This document shows, one piece after another, positions 8,827 to 17,737 of a DNA stretch of 64,000 nt. The first letter of the stretch is position 1. Each line of letters starts with the position of its first letter. This DNA comes from Bifidobacterium saguinibicoloris (lineage in GTDB: Bacteria; Actinomycetota; Actinomycetes; Actinomycetales; Bifidobacteriaceae). The stretch lies in the NCBI RefSeq assembly GCF_019331725.1, contig NZ_JAHBBF010000005.1, positions 1 to 64,000 on the forward strand. Reading direction: 5' to 3'. The position numbers and the translations under genes are program-made. Below the pieces are notes generated by a model that searched no databases, was not told the DNA's origin, and saw only the letters and a list, made by a program, of their open reading frames with translations.

Positions 8827-9777
8827 TCAGCCCTCCACGTCGGTGGGGTTGATCTCGGCCTTGTCGATGGCACCGGACTTGACGCCCCAGTGGTCGAGCA
8901 GCTTGGTGTATGTGCCGTCGTCCATGAGCTTCTGGATGGCCTTCTGCACGGCCTCGGCGGTGGCGGTGTCCCCCTTCTTGATGGCGACGCCCTGCTTGGC
9001 CACGCCCACGTCCTCGCCGACGGACTCAAGCTGGTCGCCGGTCTGGCTGATCGCGTAGCCGGCCACCGGGGAGTCGGCGTAGAAGGCGACGGCCTTGCCG
9101 GTGACCACGTTCGTGGTCACGTCGGTCTGCAGCTTGTTGGAGAGGACCTCGATCTTCTTGTCGGCCGGGCACTGCTTGTCGGCCGCGTTGACCTCCTCTT
9201 CCTGCGTGGTGCCGGTCTGCACCGCGATCTTGAGGCCGCACAGGCTCGAGGGGTCGAACTTTTCCGGGTTCCCCTTCTTGGTGACCCACGTGGAGCCGGC
9301 CTTGTAGTAGCTGACGAAGTCGACCGCCTCGGCGCGCTCGGGCGTGATGGTGAACGAGCTGATGCCGAGGTCGTACTTGGAGCCGACGGACGGGATGATC
9401 GAATCGAACGTGGAGGTGACGTTCTCGGTCTTCAATCCGAAGACCTTGCCGAGCGCCTTGGTGAGGTCGACGTCGTAGCCGACCGGGGTCTTGCCGTCGG
9501 CGGCGAGGAACTCGGCGGGCGCGTAGGAGGTGTCTGTGCCGACCGTGAGCACGCCGTCCTTGGTGACGGATTCCGGCAGCAGCGCGGCGATCGTGTCGTC
9601 CTTCTTGATGCCGGAGACGTCGAAGCTTTCGGTCTTGGATGAATCCGACGAACCGGAGGCCGAACCGCTCGAAGAGCCATCGGAGGCGTCGGAAGTGCCG
9701 CATGCCGCGGCGGCGAACACCATGGCCGCGCCCAGCGTGGCGGCGGCGATGGCCTTGATTCCCTTGCTGAATGACAT
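8827..9777 (-). CDS. Amino-acid ABC transporter substrate-binding lipoprotein (paralogue 3)
   Basis: This 316-residue receptor begins MSFSKGIKAIAAATLGAAMV with lipobox AAAC. A Ser-rich linker (SDGSSSGSASGSSDSS) follows, then a family 3 solute-binding domain (VLTVGTDTSYAPAEFLAADG, GYDVDLTKALGKVFG, IPSVGSKYDLGISSFT). It is the most upstream of the three. The start at 9777 is preceded by AGAGGAAATCCT. In the ligand-contact segment (DTSYAPAEFL) it resembles paralogue 1; in other stretches (TTQEE, SSFTIT) it resembles paralogue 2. The three genes probably arose by tandem duplication. Confidence 0.92.
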   Translation of the reverse strand: MSFSKGIKAIAAATLGAAMVFAAAACGTSDASDGSSSGSASGSSDSSKTESFDVSGIKKDDTIAALLPESVTKDGVLTVGTDTSYAPAEFLAADGKTPVGYDVDLTKALGKVFGLKTENVTSTFDSIIPSVGSKYDLGISSFTITPERAEAVDFVSYYKAGSTWVTKKGNPEKFDPSSLCGLKIAVQTGTTQEEEVNAADKQCPADKKIEVLSNKLQTDVTTNVVTGKAVAFYADSPVAGYAISQTGDQLESVGEDVGVAKQGVAIKKGDTATAEAVQKAIQKLMDDGTYTKLLDHWGVKSGAIDKAEINPTDVEG

Positions 9778-9911
9778 AGGATTTCCTCTCTCGGAATGTC
9801 GATCGGGCGGGTATGTTTCCCGACTGATTCCGAAAGCTAGGGTTCCTATGCTACGAAAGCGTAAATCTCACGGATATGGTTCATAACGTGAGACGGGACC
9901 GGATGACGGGA

Positions 9912-9954
9912 GGGACGACGGCCGCCGGCGCGAAGCCCGGGACGCCGCCGTCCC
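9912..9954 (-). terminator. Hairpin terminator candidate after smpB
   Basis: An 11-bp stem with one mismatch pairs 9912-9922 with 9944-9954, five bases past the smpB stop codon. The loop is G+C-rich and there is no strong T tract, so termination strength is uncertain. Confidence 0.45.
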
Positions 9955-9958
9955 GACG

Positions 9959-10444
9959 TCAGCGGGCGCCGCCTCGCTTGTTCGCGTAGCGCATGGCGCG
10001 TAGGGCCTCGCGTTTGTCCTGCTCCTCGCGCAGGGCCTGACGCTTGTCGAACTCACGCTTGCCGCGCGCCAGGGCGATCTCCGCCTTGACGCGGCCGTCC
10101 TTGAAGTAGAGGCTCAGCGGGATGATGGTGTACCCCTTCGCCTCGGATTGACGGGCCAATTTGAGAATCTCCCGCTCGTGGAGCAGCAGCTTGCGCTTGC
10201 GCTTGGGTGCATGGTTGTTCCACGTGCCGTTGAAGTATTCGGGGATGTTGGCGTTCTCCAGCCAGATCTCGTTGCGCCGGTCGATGGTGATGAACGCCTC
10301 GGCGAGCGAGGCACGTCCCTCCCTCAGGGATTTCACCTCCGTGCCGGTGAGGACGATGCCCGCCTCGTACTTGTCCTCGATGGCGTAGTCGTGACGCGCC
10401 TTCTTGTTCTGGACGACCGGTTTCGTCCCCTGTTCCTTCGCCAT
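9959..10444 (-). CDS. smpB: SsrA-binding protein SmpB
   Basis: SmpB binds tmRNA and delivers it to stalled ribosomes for trans-translation. The protein has 161 residues. It contains the conserved [20 protein letters not shown] and [17 protein letters not shown], and the tmRNA-binding loop around [17 protein letters not shown]. The basic C-terminal tail ending ANKRGGAR is needed for mRNA-channel placement in the family. The start at 10444 is set by a strong GGAAGGAGG site; upstream in-frame codons code for unrelated Arg-rich sequence. In many actinobacteria smpB follows ftsX. Here it is separated from ftsX by the CHAP hydrolase gene on the same strand. Confidence 0.97.
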   Translation of the reverse strand: MAKEQGTKPVVQNKKARHDYAIEDKYEAGIVLTGTEVKSLREGRASLAEAFITIDRRNEIWLENANIPEYFNGTWNNHAPKRKRKLLLHEREILKLARQSEAKGYTIIPLSLYFKDGRVKAEIALARGKREFDKRQALREEQDKREALRAMRYANKRGGAR

Positions 10445-10528
10445 CGCGGACCTCCTTCCGATGCTGCGGCGTCCGGTCACGGCATCCTTCGCCCGACCGG
10501 CCCGTCTTCGCCCCATAGACGATAGCAT

Positions 10529-10561
10529 GAAGCGCCGCCGGCCGAAACCGTGCGGCGCTTC
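10529..10561 (-). terminator. Hairpin terminator candidate between the CHAP gene and smpB
   Basis: A perfect 10-bp stem pairs 10529-10538 with 10552-10561, with a 13-nt loop. It lies between the CHAP gene stop (10683) and the smpB start. There is no strong T run on the minus strand. Confidence 0.45.
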
Positions 10562-10682
10562 GATTATGCCGTCCGCGCAGGCCCGCGTCTATCCACGCAG
10601 GTCCGCGCCGTGGAGACGCGGGGCGGAAGCGTAGCGATCCGCGGCCGCTGCGGAGATGCAGCGGGTAGCGGCCCGTTGCCGA

Positions 10683-12128
10683 TCAGTAGTGGACGAACTC
10701 GTTGTTGTTGGGCCACACCGTCTCCCATGCCGGGAACGTGGCGAAGCCGGTGCCGCCCTCGGAGATGAGCAGGCTGCCGTCCGAGTTGACGCGCTCCACC
10801 ACGGCCACGTGGCCGTACAGGCGGTTGGCGTACCAGGAGGTGACGCGCTGGCCGCGGCGGAACACCATGGCGGCGCCCACATGCGGCGTGGTGTTCACGT
10901 AGTAGCCGAGCGCACGGCCCTTGGCACCCCATTCGGCGCCGTTGCCCATGTAGGAGCCGACGGGGAGTTTCAGCTGGGAGCGGCGGATGTACGCCCACAG
11001 CGTGCACTGGCGGGAGGGGTAGGCGGAGCCGCCCACCGTGTTGCCCGTGTTGTGGCCGTAGCAGAACTTGGAGCCTTCGGGGCAGTTGCCGGGCACCGCG
11101 TAGTTCATACCGCTCGCGCCGGAGGAGCCGGAGGAGGAACCGCTGTTCGACGAGGAACCGCTGTTCGACGACGAGCCGGAGGAGGACGAGCCGCCGCTGG
11201 ACGGGCGGGAGGAGCTTCCGGACGAGGATCCGCCGGACGAGCCGCCGGTCTGCTGGCTGGCGCTGCCGGAGGAGATGTTGCCGCTGCTGCCGGTGTTCTG
11301 GGCGGCGAGCTGGGATTCGATGGACAGGATGTCGGCGGCCTCCTTGGCCGCCTGCGTGGTCAGGCTGCTCTTCTGCTTCTCCAGTTCCTCACGGGCGGAG
11401 GAGACCTGGCTCTGCAGCGTCTCCAGGGAGCTCTGCTTGGCGGCGGCGTCCTCGGAGGCCTTCTTGGCGCTGGCTGCCTGTTCGTCGGCCTGGTTCTTGA
11501 GCTTGGTGATCTGGTCCTCGATGGCGGCGAGACGCTCCTTGCGGTTCATCGAGGTGTTGAGCGTGGTGGCCGCGCTGTTGGCCGCGTTCGCGGCGGAACG
11601 CGTGGCGGCGGCGTCGGACTGCATCTGCGCCACGAAATCGTCGGTGGTCGTGGCGTTGGTCACCACCTCCATCACCGTGGAGGCGTCGGAGCCGTGGAAG
11701 CTGTTGCGGGCCATCTCGGCCACGGAATCCTTGGCGTCGTCGTATTCGGCGCCGGTCTGCTTGATCTTCTCCTCCAGATCGGCCTTGTCCTTCTTGGCCG
11801 CCTCGAGACGCTCGTTGGTGGCGTCGGCGAGGTCCTGCGCCTGCTGCGCCGTCTCCTGGGCCTTGCTCGCGGCCTCCTTGGCGGCGGGGATCTGGTCGTT
11901 GGTGAGGCTGTCCAGCTGGATGATCTTGTTGGCGAGGTCCTGGTTCACGCCGGCCAGCTGCGCCTTGAGGTTCTTGTGGTTCGCCACCTTCTGCTGGTAC
12001 TCGGAGTATGAGACCGCCTTCGCCTGCGGGACGGGCATGACGGTGAGCGCCACTCCTCCCGCCAGCGTCATCGCGGCGGACAGCATGAGACCGATGCCTG
12101 CATCGACGTATTTCGAACGGTTCACCAC
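10683..12128 (-). CDS. Secreted coiled-coil CHAP-domain peptidoglycan hydrolase (PcsB-like)
   Basis: This is a secreted protein of about 481 residues. A signal sequence (GIGLMLSAAMTLAGGVALTV ending QAKA) precedes a long Ala/Glu/Lys-rich coiled coil (about residues 40-270). A Ser/Gly linker of roughly 60 residues follows, then a C-terminal CHAP amidase/endopeptidase domain of about 130 residues. Cys in SRQCTLWAYIR and His in YGHVAVVERV are the expected catalytic pair. The start is read as GTG at 12128, 9 nt after GGAAGGA; the ATG at 12149 has no ribosome-binding site. The coiled coil plus CHAP layout and position directly after ftsX match PcsB, a hydrolase activated by FtsEX. A role in cell separation is inferred. 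Confidence 0.85.
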   Translation of the reverse strand: MVNRSKYVDAGIGLMLSAAMTLAGGVALTVMPVPQAKAVSYSEYQQKVANHKNLKAQLAGVNQDLANKIIQLDSLTNDQIPAAKEAASKAQETAQQAQDLADATNERLEAAKKDKADLEEKIKQTGAEYDDAKDSVAEMARNSFHGSDASTVMEVVTNATTTDDFVAQMQSDAAATRSAANAANSAATTLNTSMNRKERLAAIEDQITKLKNQADEQAASAKKASEDAAAKQSSLETLQSQVSSAREELEKQKSSLTTQAAKEAADILSIESQLAAQNTGSSGNISSGSASQQTGGSSGGSSSGSSSRPSSGGSSSSGSSSNSGSSSNSGSSSGSSGASGMNYAVPGNCPEGSKFCYGHNTGNTVGGSAYPSRQCTLWAYIRRSQLKLPVGSYMGNGAEWGAKGRALGYYVNTTPHVGAAMVFRRGQRVTSWYANRLYGHVAVVERVNSDGSLLISEGGTGFATFPAWETVWPNNNEFVHY

Positions 12129-12244
12129 TTGTAATCGTCCTTCCTTCATGTCACGTGAGTGCCATTGTAACGGAGGTTCCTGAAACGTCCAGCGGGATTC
12201 CTCCCGGGGCTTTTCCGGCGGCCCCTTCCGGCAGCCGTCCGGGC

Positions 12245-13168
12245 TCAGGCCTTGAGGTAGCGTCGCAGCGAGATGGCGGAGGCCACCACGGACAGCAGGA
12301 CGGCGCCGGCCACGAGCGCCGGGGCGAACAGCCATACCGTGGACTGCGTGACGAACGGCATCCAGCTGACCGACTGGGCCAGCCAGTCGGTGATGAACAC
12401 CTGCACGATGCCGGCGAGCGTGCCGCAGGCGAGCAGGGAGCCGATGCCGGAGGCCACCACGCCCTCGAGGATGAACGGGAGGCGGATGGTCCAGTTGGAG
12501 GCGCCCACGAGGCGCATGATCTCCGTCTCGTTCTTGCGGGACGCCGCGGACATGCGGATGGTGGTGCCGGTGAGCAGGATGGCCACCACCACCATCACGG
12601 CGGCGAACACCACGGTGACGGCCGTGGCGCGGTTGAGCACGGCGAAGACCGGGTCGAAGATCTGCTTCTGGTCGACGACCTCCTCCACGCCGGTCTTGCC
12701 GGACAGCACTTCGGAGACCATCTTGTACTTGGTGGGGTCCTTGAGCTTGAGCTGGAGCGAATCCTGCATGTCGGCGGCGGTGAGGGTGCGCCCCTGGTAG
12801 TTGCCGTCCGGATACTGCTTGAGGAACGTGTTCTTGTAGAAGTCCTCACGGCTCACGTAGGTGATCTTGGAGACGTTGTCGGTGAGCTCGTCCTGGATGA
12901 ACTCCTCGAGGTCCACGATCTCCTGCTGCGTGGGCGCCTTGCCGGAGGCGCAGGTGGCGGCCTGGCTGGTGCCGTCCGGGCAGAGCCATACCACCACTTC
13001 GATCTTGTCGTACCATTCGCCCTTGGCCCGGGTGACCTGGGCCTGCAGCAGTGCGGACGCGCCGATGAACACGAAGGAGATGAACGTGACGAGCATGACC
13101 GAGATGATCATCGGCACGTTGCGTTTGAGGCTTGTCCAGGTTTCGGAAAGGATGAATCGCGCCCTCAT
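12245..13168 (-). CDS. ftsX: Cell-division permease-like protein FtsX
   Basis: FtsX is the membrane half of the FtsEX complex that controls septal peptidoglycan hydrolases from outside the cell. The 307-residue protein has the expected four helices. One lies near the N-terminus ([20 protein letters not shown]). A large extracellular domain follows, then three C-terminal helices ([19 protein letters not shown] onward) ending [27 protein letters not shown] is the MacB/FtsX cytoplasmic loop. The ATG overlaps the ftsE stop by 4 bp, indicating coupled translation. The extracellular domain has two cysteines ([15 protein letters not shown]), which could form a disulfide. Confidence 0.96.
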   Translation of the reverse strand: MRARFILSETWTSLKRNVPMIISVMLVTFISFVFIGASALLQAQVTRAKGEWYDKIEVVVWLCPDGTSQAATCASGKAPTQQEIVDLEEFIQDELTDNVSKITYVSREDFYKNTFLKQYPDGNYQGRTLTAADMQDSLQLKLKDPTKYKMVSEVLSGKTGVEEVVDQKQIFDPVFAVLNRATAVTVVFAAVMVVVAILLTGTTIRMSAASRKNETEIMRLVGASNWTIRLPFILEGVVASGIGSLLACGTLAGIVQVFITDWLAQSVSWMPFVTQSTVWLFAPALVAGAVLLSVVASAISLRRYLKA

Positions 13169-14610
13169 CGGGTCTCCCCCTTGTTCTGCATGGTGTCCGT
13201 GTGCTGTCCTCCGTCGACCCCGACGCGGGCGCCGGCCGCGAACGACGGCGGCGCGGGCGGCGTCAGAAGCCCTTCGCCGGCGTGCTTCGCCGTATCGTCC
13301 GTGTTCTTCTCCTGCGACGTCGACGATGCGGGGGATGCCGGAGGCGCGGGCGGCTCCTGCGAACGGCGTTCCCGTGCGGCTTCGTCATGCGTGTCCCGGG
13401 CGGGCTCGTCCCGATCGGCGTCGTCACGGCCATCGGTCCCGGCGGCGTCCTGGTCCGCGGGCGCGACGTGCTCCGACCGTCCGTCGGGTCCGGCCGCGTC
13501 GACACCGGTATGGGGAGACGCCGACTGGTCCGGGTCTCCCGTTCCTTCGGAGGCGTCCGCCGCGGAGGTCTCCTTTCCGGCCGTCTGCGGCTCCGCCTGC
13601 TCCTTGGCCTTGGCGAGCTCCTCGAGGTTGAGACCCCTGCCCCAGGTGAGCGTGGTCTCGACGGGAGCGAACGCCTCGCCGTAACGTCCCGTGCGTCCCG
13701 AGTGCACGGATTGGGCGAGACGGGCGATGCCCTCGTCGCCGTCGACGCCCATGGCGGTGTGGGCGTCCATCAGTCCGGACGCCGCGGAGCCCGCCTCGAT
13801 GGCGGCAGCCGCATCGACCTCGACTTCGCCGCCGTCGCCGACGGCCTGCGGGCGGAACCGGGCGTCCGTCCCCAACGCCTGATGGGCCTTGGATTCGACG
13901 GCCGCGTCCGGGAAGAACACGGCGGAATCGTAGGAGCCGTGCTCCTCGTCGCGCACGATCCTTCCGGTGTGGAGCTCCACCACACGCTTGCGCATGGAGT
14001 TGACGATCTCCTCGTTGTGCGTGGCCATCACGATGGTGGTGCCGGTGCGGTTGATGGCGTCCAGCACCTCCATGATGCCGAGCGAGGTGGTGGGGTCGAG
14101 GTTGCCGGTGGGCTCGTCGGCCAGCAGGATCTGCGGATGGTTCACGTAGGCGCGGGCGATGGCCACACGCTGCTGCTCGCCGCCGGACAGCTCATGCGGG
14201 TAGTTGTGCTCCTTGCCGGTGAGCCCCACGGTCTGCAGCACCTTCGGCACCAGGGATTTGATGGTGGAACGCCGCGTGCCGATGACCTCGAGGGCGAACG
14301 CCACGTTCTGCCACACGGTCTTGTTGTTGAGCAGCTTGTAGTCCTGGAACACGAATCCGATGGAGCGGCGGTACTGCGGCACCTGACGGTTGGAGATGCG
14401 CCTCAGATCGTTGCCCGCCACGCGGATCTCGCCGCCGGTGGCCTCCTCCTCGCGCAGCAGCAGGCTCAGCAGCGTGGTCTTGCCGGAGCCCGACGCCCCC
14501 ACGAGGAACACGAAGTCGCCGCGTTCGATGTCGAGGTTGACATCGTCCAACGCGGGACGCGTGCCCTTCGGATAGACCTTGCTGACGTGCGATAGTGAGA
14601 TGAGCGCCAT
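13165..14610 (-). CDS. ftsE: Cell-division ATP-binding protein FtsE with long disordered C-terminal extension
   Basis: FtsE is the cytoplasmic ATPase of FtsEX. Residues 1-222 are a normal FtsE: Walker [10 protein letters not shown] from 38, Q-loop Gln89, signature [15 protein letters not shown] from 141, Walker B ILLADEP at 161-167 and H-loop His198. About 259 further residues follow that are not part of the family's usual length (about 230). They are rich in Asp, Glu, Ala, Pro, Ser and Thr, with no recognisable domain and likely disordered. No frameshift or second start explains the tail; the reading frame runs unbroken into the ATGA overlap with ftsX. It could recruit other division proteins or be regulated by phosphorylation, but that is speculation. 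Confidence 0.94.
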   Translation of the reverse strand: MALISLSHVSKVYPKGTRPALDDVNLDIERGDFVFLVGASGSGKTTLLSLLLREEEATGGEIRVAGNDLRRISNRQVPQYRRSIGFVFQDYKLLNNKTVWQNVAFALEVIGTRRSTIKSLVPKVLQTVGLTGKEHNYPHELSGGEQQRVAIARAYVNHPQILLADEPTGNLDPTTSLGIMEVLDAINRTGTTIVMATHNEEIVNSMRKRVVELHTGRIVRDEEHGSYDSAVFFPDAAVESKAHQALGTDARFRPQAVGDGGEVEVDAAAAIEAGSAASGLMDAHTAMGVDGDEGIARLAQSVHSGRTGRYGEAFAPVETTLTWGRGLNLEELAKAKEQAEPQTAGKETSAADASEGTGDPDQSASPHTGVDAAGPDGRSEHVAPADQDAAGTDGRDDADRDEPARDTHDEAARERRSQEPPAPPASPASSTSQEKNTDDTAKHAGEGLLTPPAPPSFAAGARVGVDGGQHTDTMQNKGETR

Positions 14611-14751
14611 GTTGCCCCTTCCTGGTTCTCGCCCTTCACATTCCTGCGGGATGCATCATGCGGCCCGAGGCCGCGGGGCCGGCCCCGCTCCCCCGTCCGT
14701 TCGATCCGGGATGAGGAGGGGCCGGCCGTCATACGCGTCGATCGCCGCGCG

Positions 14752-15897
14752 TTACGCGGCCTGGGCCGCCTGCTCGGCCTCCAGCTGCGCCGCACGGCGT
14801 TCCTCGTGGCGCCAGCGGATGCCCGCCTGGATGAAGCCGTCGAGGTCGCCGTCGAACACGGCCTGGGTCTGCGAGGTCTCGTAGCCGGTGCGCAGATCCT
14901 TGACCATCTGGTACGGATGCAGCACATAGGAGCGCATCTGATCGCCCCAGCTGGCCTTGATGTCGCCGGCGAGCTCCTTCTTCTTCTTGGCCTCCTCCTC
15001 GTGGCGCAGCACGAGCAGTCGGGACTGGAGCACGGCCATGGCGGCGGCACGGTTCTGGATCTGCGAGCGCTCGTCCTGCATCGTCACGACCAGGCCGGTG
15101 GGAAGGTGGGTGATGCGCACGGCCGAGTAGGTCGTGTTCACGCCCTGGCCGCCGGGGCCGGAGGAGCAGTACGTGTCGACGCGGATGTCCGTGTCCGGGA
15201 TGTCGATGTGGTCGGTCGCCTCGACGAGCGGCACGACCTCGACGGCCGCGAAGCTCGTCTGGCGGCGGCCCTGGTTGTCGAACGGGGAGATGCGCACGAG
15301 GCGGTGCGTGCCGCCCTCGACGCTCAGGCGGCCGTACGCGTACGGGGCGTCCACCTGGAAGGTGGCGGACTTGATACCCGCCTCCTCCGCGTAGGAGGTG
15401 TCCATGACCTTCGCCTTGAAGCCCATGCGCTCGCAGTAGCGCAGGTACATGCGCAGCAGCATCTGCGCGAAGTCGGCCGCGTCGACGCCGCCCGCGCCGG
15501 AGCGGATGGTGACGACCGCGGAGCGCTCGTCGTATTCGCCGTCGAGCAGCGTTTGAATCTCCATGGCGTCGAGGTCCTCGCCGATCTTGCCGAGCTCCGC
15601 CTGCGCCTCGTCAAGGGAGTCCTGGTCCTCCTCCTCGCGTCCGAGCTCGATGAGGGTCTCCACGTCGTCGATGCGCGTGCCGGCGGAGGTGAGGCGCTTG
15701 AGCTGCGATTCGGCGGCCGAAAGACGGCTCGTCACCTTCTGCGCGTTCTCGGGGTCGTCCCACAGGCCGGGAGCGGCCGCCTGCTGCTCCAGCTCCTTGA
15801 TGTCCGCCTTCATGCGGTCGACGTCCAGCGCCTTGGCGATGGAGTCATACTTGGCGCGCACGTCGGAGAGCGCCTGGGAATAATCGAATTCTGCCAT
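14752..15897 (-). CDS. prfB: Peptide chain release factor 2
   Basis: RF2 ends translation at UGA and UAA. The 381-residue protein has the N-terminal helical domain, the SPF tripeptide of RF2 ([15 protein letters not shown]) and the catalytic GGQ loop ([20 protein letters not shown]). The Cys/Arg-rich C-terminal part continues to EAEQAAQAA. It is encoded in one frame, so the autoregulatory +1 frameshift known from E. coli prfB is absent. Ribosome-binding signals are weak (AAGG 9 nt upstream). The order prfB-ftsE-ftsX is common in actinobacteria. Confidence 0.97.
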   Translation of the reverse strand: MAEFDYSQALSDVRAKYDSIAKALDVDRMKADIKELEQQAAAPGLWDDPENAQKVTSRLSAAESQLKRLTSAGTRIDDVETLIELGREEEDQDSLDEAQAELGKIGEDLDAMEIQTLLDGEYDERSAVVTIRSGAGGVDAADFAQMLLRMYLRYCERMGFKAKVMDTSYAEEAGIKSATFQVDAPYAYGRLSVEGGTHRLVRISPFDNQGRRQTSFAAVEVVPLVEATDHIDIPDTDIRVDTYCSSGPGGQGVNTTYSAVRITHLPTGLVVTMQDERSQIQNRAAAMAVLQSRLLVLRHEEEAKKKKELAGDIKASWGDQMRSYVLHPYQMVKDLRTGYETSQTQAVFDGDLDGFIQAGIRWRHEERRAAQLEAEQAAQAA

Positions 15898-16078
15898 CGT
15901 TCACTACCTTACGTTGTTTCCTATGAACTGCCTTGGAATGGATGTCCCGCCGAGCTTCCCGCAGGACCGTGCGTCCGCGCACCATCGCCGCGTTCCGTGG
16001 TCCCTCCCTCCCGCACGGCCGCGAACCTGCCGGGGATGGCGAAGGGAACGTCACGCGTGGGATGCGCGTGACGATGCG

Positions 16079-16213
16079 TCAAAGCCCCGCGTAGATGGCG
16101 GGGACGACCAGGGAGAGCAGCATGGCGGCGGCGATGACGATGCACACCGCGCGCACCATGGTGCGGCGGCGGCGCTCGCGCTGCCCGCGTTCATCCTGCC
16201 TGAAGTCACTCAC
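16079..16213 (-). CDS. Small single-pass membrane protein (44 residues), leaderless mRNA candidate
   Basis: This short frame is read as GTG at 16213 to TGA at 16079. The product has a charged Arg-rich N-terminus (SDFRQDERGQRERRRRTMV) followed by one hydrophobic helix (AVCIVIAAAMLLSLVVPAIY) and AGL. By the positive-inside rule the N-terminus stays in the cytoplasm. There is no Shine-Dalgarno sequence. Instead TACAAT ends 8 nt before the GTG, so the transcript could begin at or next to the start codon, as leaderless actinobacterial mRNAs do. No family is recognised and the function is unknown. It is upstream of prfB and divergent from dapD. Confidence 0.6.
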   Translation of the reverse strand: MSDFRQDERGQRERRRRTMVRAVCIVIAAAMLLSLVVPAIYAGL

Positions 16214-16377
16214 GATGCGTGATTGTAACGTACCGCTTGGTCATATGACGCCCACCGCGTAACGACGCGTCGCCCGCCGGGCGCGGGGACGTGGGCGGAT
16301 GCAGGCGTCATCCCTCCCCAGGCGTTACAGTGGGCGGTGTCATATCGTTTGTCCGCCTGATGTAAGGAGCATCGCAG

Positions 16378-17397
16378 ATGACTGAAGAACGCACCGCGTA
16401 CGGCTGGGGCCTGGCGAGCATCGACGCCGCCGGCAACACCCTCGACGTGTGGTATCCGAGCCTGACCGTGGGCGCCGCACCGGCCGACGCCGACCGCCCG
16501 AACCATGATTTCGGCGTGCTCGCGCACGACGAGGCCGATGCGCGCGGCGTGCGCCGCGTGCCGGTGTTCACCGTGACCGGTCTTGACGACCCGATCGAAA
16601 GCGCCGAGGACGCGTACCTGAAGCTGCACCTGCTGAGCATGCGTCTGGCCAAACCGAACACGCTGAACCTGGACGGCATCTTCGCGGCGCTCTCCAACGT
16701 GGTGTGGACCAATTACGGTCCGTTCGCCGTGGAGGACTTCGGTCTGCGCAAGGCCGACGTCGAGGCGGCGGCCACCGCCGCGGCGCAGTCGTTCGCCGCG
16801 AACGCCGGACTTCCGGCCGTCGCCCCGGCCACGACGGTGAACGTGTTCGGCGTGGACAAGTTCCCGCGCATGATCGACTACGTCGTCCCCACTGGCGTGC
16901 GCATCGGCGACGCCGACCGCGTCCGTCTCGGCGCCCACCTGTCCGAGGGCACCACCGTGATGCACGCCGGCTTCGTGAACTTCAATGCCGGCACCCTCGG
17001 CGTCTCGATGGTGGAGGGCCGCGTCTCGCAGGGCGTGGTGGTCGGGAACGGCTCCGACATCGGCGGCGGCGCCTCGATCATGGGCACGCTCTCCGGCGGC
17101 GGCAAGCTCAGGAACTCGATCGGCGAGCATTCGCTGCTCGGCGCGAACGCCGGCATCGGCATCTCCCTGGGCGACAACTGCGTGGTGGAGGCGGGACTGT
17201 ATGTCACCGCCGGCACGAAGGTCACGGTCTGGGACAAGGCCAAGGCCGCCGCGGGCGAACCGCTCGAGGTCGTCAAGGGTGCGGATCTGTCCGGCAAGGA
17301 CAACATCCTGTTCATCCGCAACTCGGTGAACGGCCGCATCGAGGCCCGCTACCGCAAGACCGGCATCGAGCTCAACGAGAAGCTGCATAAGAACTGA
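16378..17397 (+). CDS. dapD: 2,3,4,5-tetrahydropyridine-2,6-dicarboxylate N-succinyltransferase
   Basis: DapD succinylates tetrahydrodipicolinate in the succinylase branch of lysine and diaminopimelate synthesis. The 339-residue length and features match the actinobacterial subfamily. There is an N-terminal domain ([20 protein letters not shown]), then a left-handed parallel beta-helix of hexapeptide repeats ([41 protein letters not shown]). A C-terminal extension ends [17 protein letters not shown]. The start is set by AAGGAGCATCGCAG. The gene is single and convergent with the UPF0182 gene; the intervening DNA carries four tandem palindromes. Confidence 0.96.
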   Translation: MTEERTAYGWGLASIDAAGNTLDVWYPSLTVGAAPADADRPNHDFGVLAHDEADARGVRRVPVFTVTGLDDPIESAEDAYLKLHLLSMRLAKPNTLNLDGIFAALSNVVWTNYGPFAVEDFGLRKADVEAAATAAAQSFAANAGLPAVAPATTVNVFGVDKFPRMIDYVVPTGVRIGDADRVRLGAHLSEGTTVMHAGFVNFNAGTLGVSMVEGRVSQGVVVGNGSDIGGGASIMGTLSGGGKLRNSIGEHSLLGANAGIGISLGDNCVVEAGLYVTAGTKVTVWDKAKAAAGEPLEVVKGADLSGKDNILFIRNSVNGRIEARYRKTGIELNEKLHKN

Positions 17398-17467
17398 CCC
17401 GCGTCCCGGGCCTTCTCTCGGGGCCAGCGTCCCGGTGCCTTACGGTGAGGAATCAGTGATTCACCTC

Positions 17468-17700
17468 AAGCGGCCGATTGCCGCGACGACACACCATCGT
17501 CCGCGGGAATCGGCCGCTTACGCGACTCAGGAGGCCGGGAATCGCGGCAATCGCAACCATACCGCGGCATTCGGCCGCCTACGCGACGCCAACGGCCGAT
17601 TGTCGCGATGACCGGTATGTCAACGCGGCATTCGGCCGCTCACATAACGCAGGAGGCCGATTGTCGCGGGAGCCGGAAGGTTCCCGCGACAATCGGCCTC
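17468..17700. repeat. Four tandem ~61-bp palindromic units between dapD and the UPF0182 gene
   Basis: Four imperfect hairpin units follow each other with a period of about 61 bp. Arms are 17468-17485/17501-17519, 17529-17547/17562-17580, 17592-17607/17624-17640 and 17653-17671/17682-17700. Left arms share GGCCGATTGTCGCG-like sequence; right arms share its complement. Unit 4 is a perfect 19-bp stem with a 10-nt loop; units 1 and 3 have one or two mismatches; unit 2 is the most decayed. Short spacers (ACGCGACNCAGGA-like) also repeat. The cluster fills the space between two convergent genes and could act as a bidirectional terminator or a REP-like element. A smaller palindrome, GAATCAGTGATTC, precedes it at 17450-17462. 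Confidence 0.85.
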
Positions 17701-17737
17701 AAATCATGCCGGCACGGCTGCCGGCGGCGACGACGCC

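Noticed and set aside
14752..15897. Programmed frameshift in prfB
   Set aside because: The protein is continuous in one frame from start to end. No in-frame UGA or frameshift signal is present near codon 26.
17468..17700. CRISPR array
   Set aside because: The repeats are palindromic tandem units with repeated, not unique, spacers. There are only four units and no cas genes are present.
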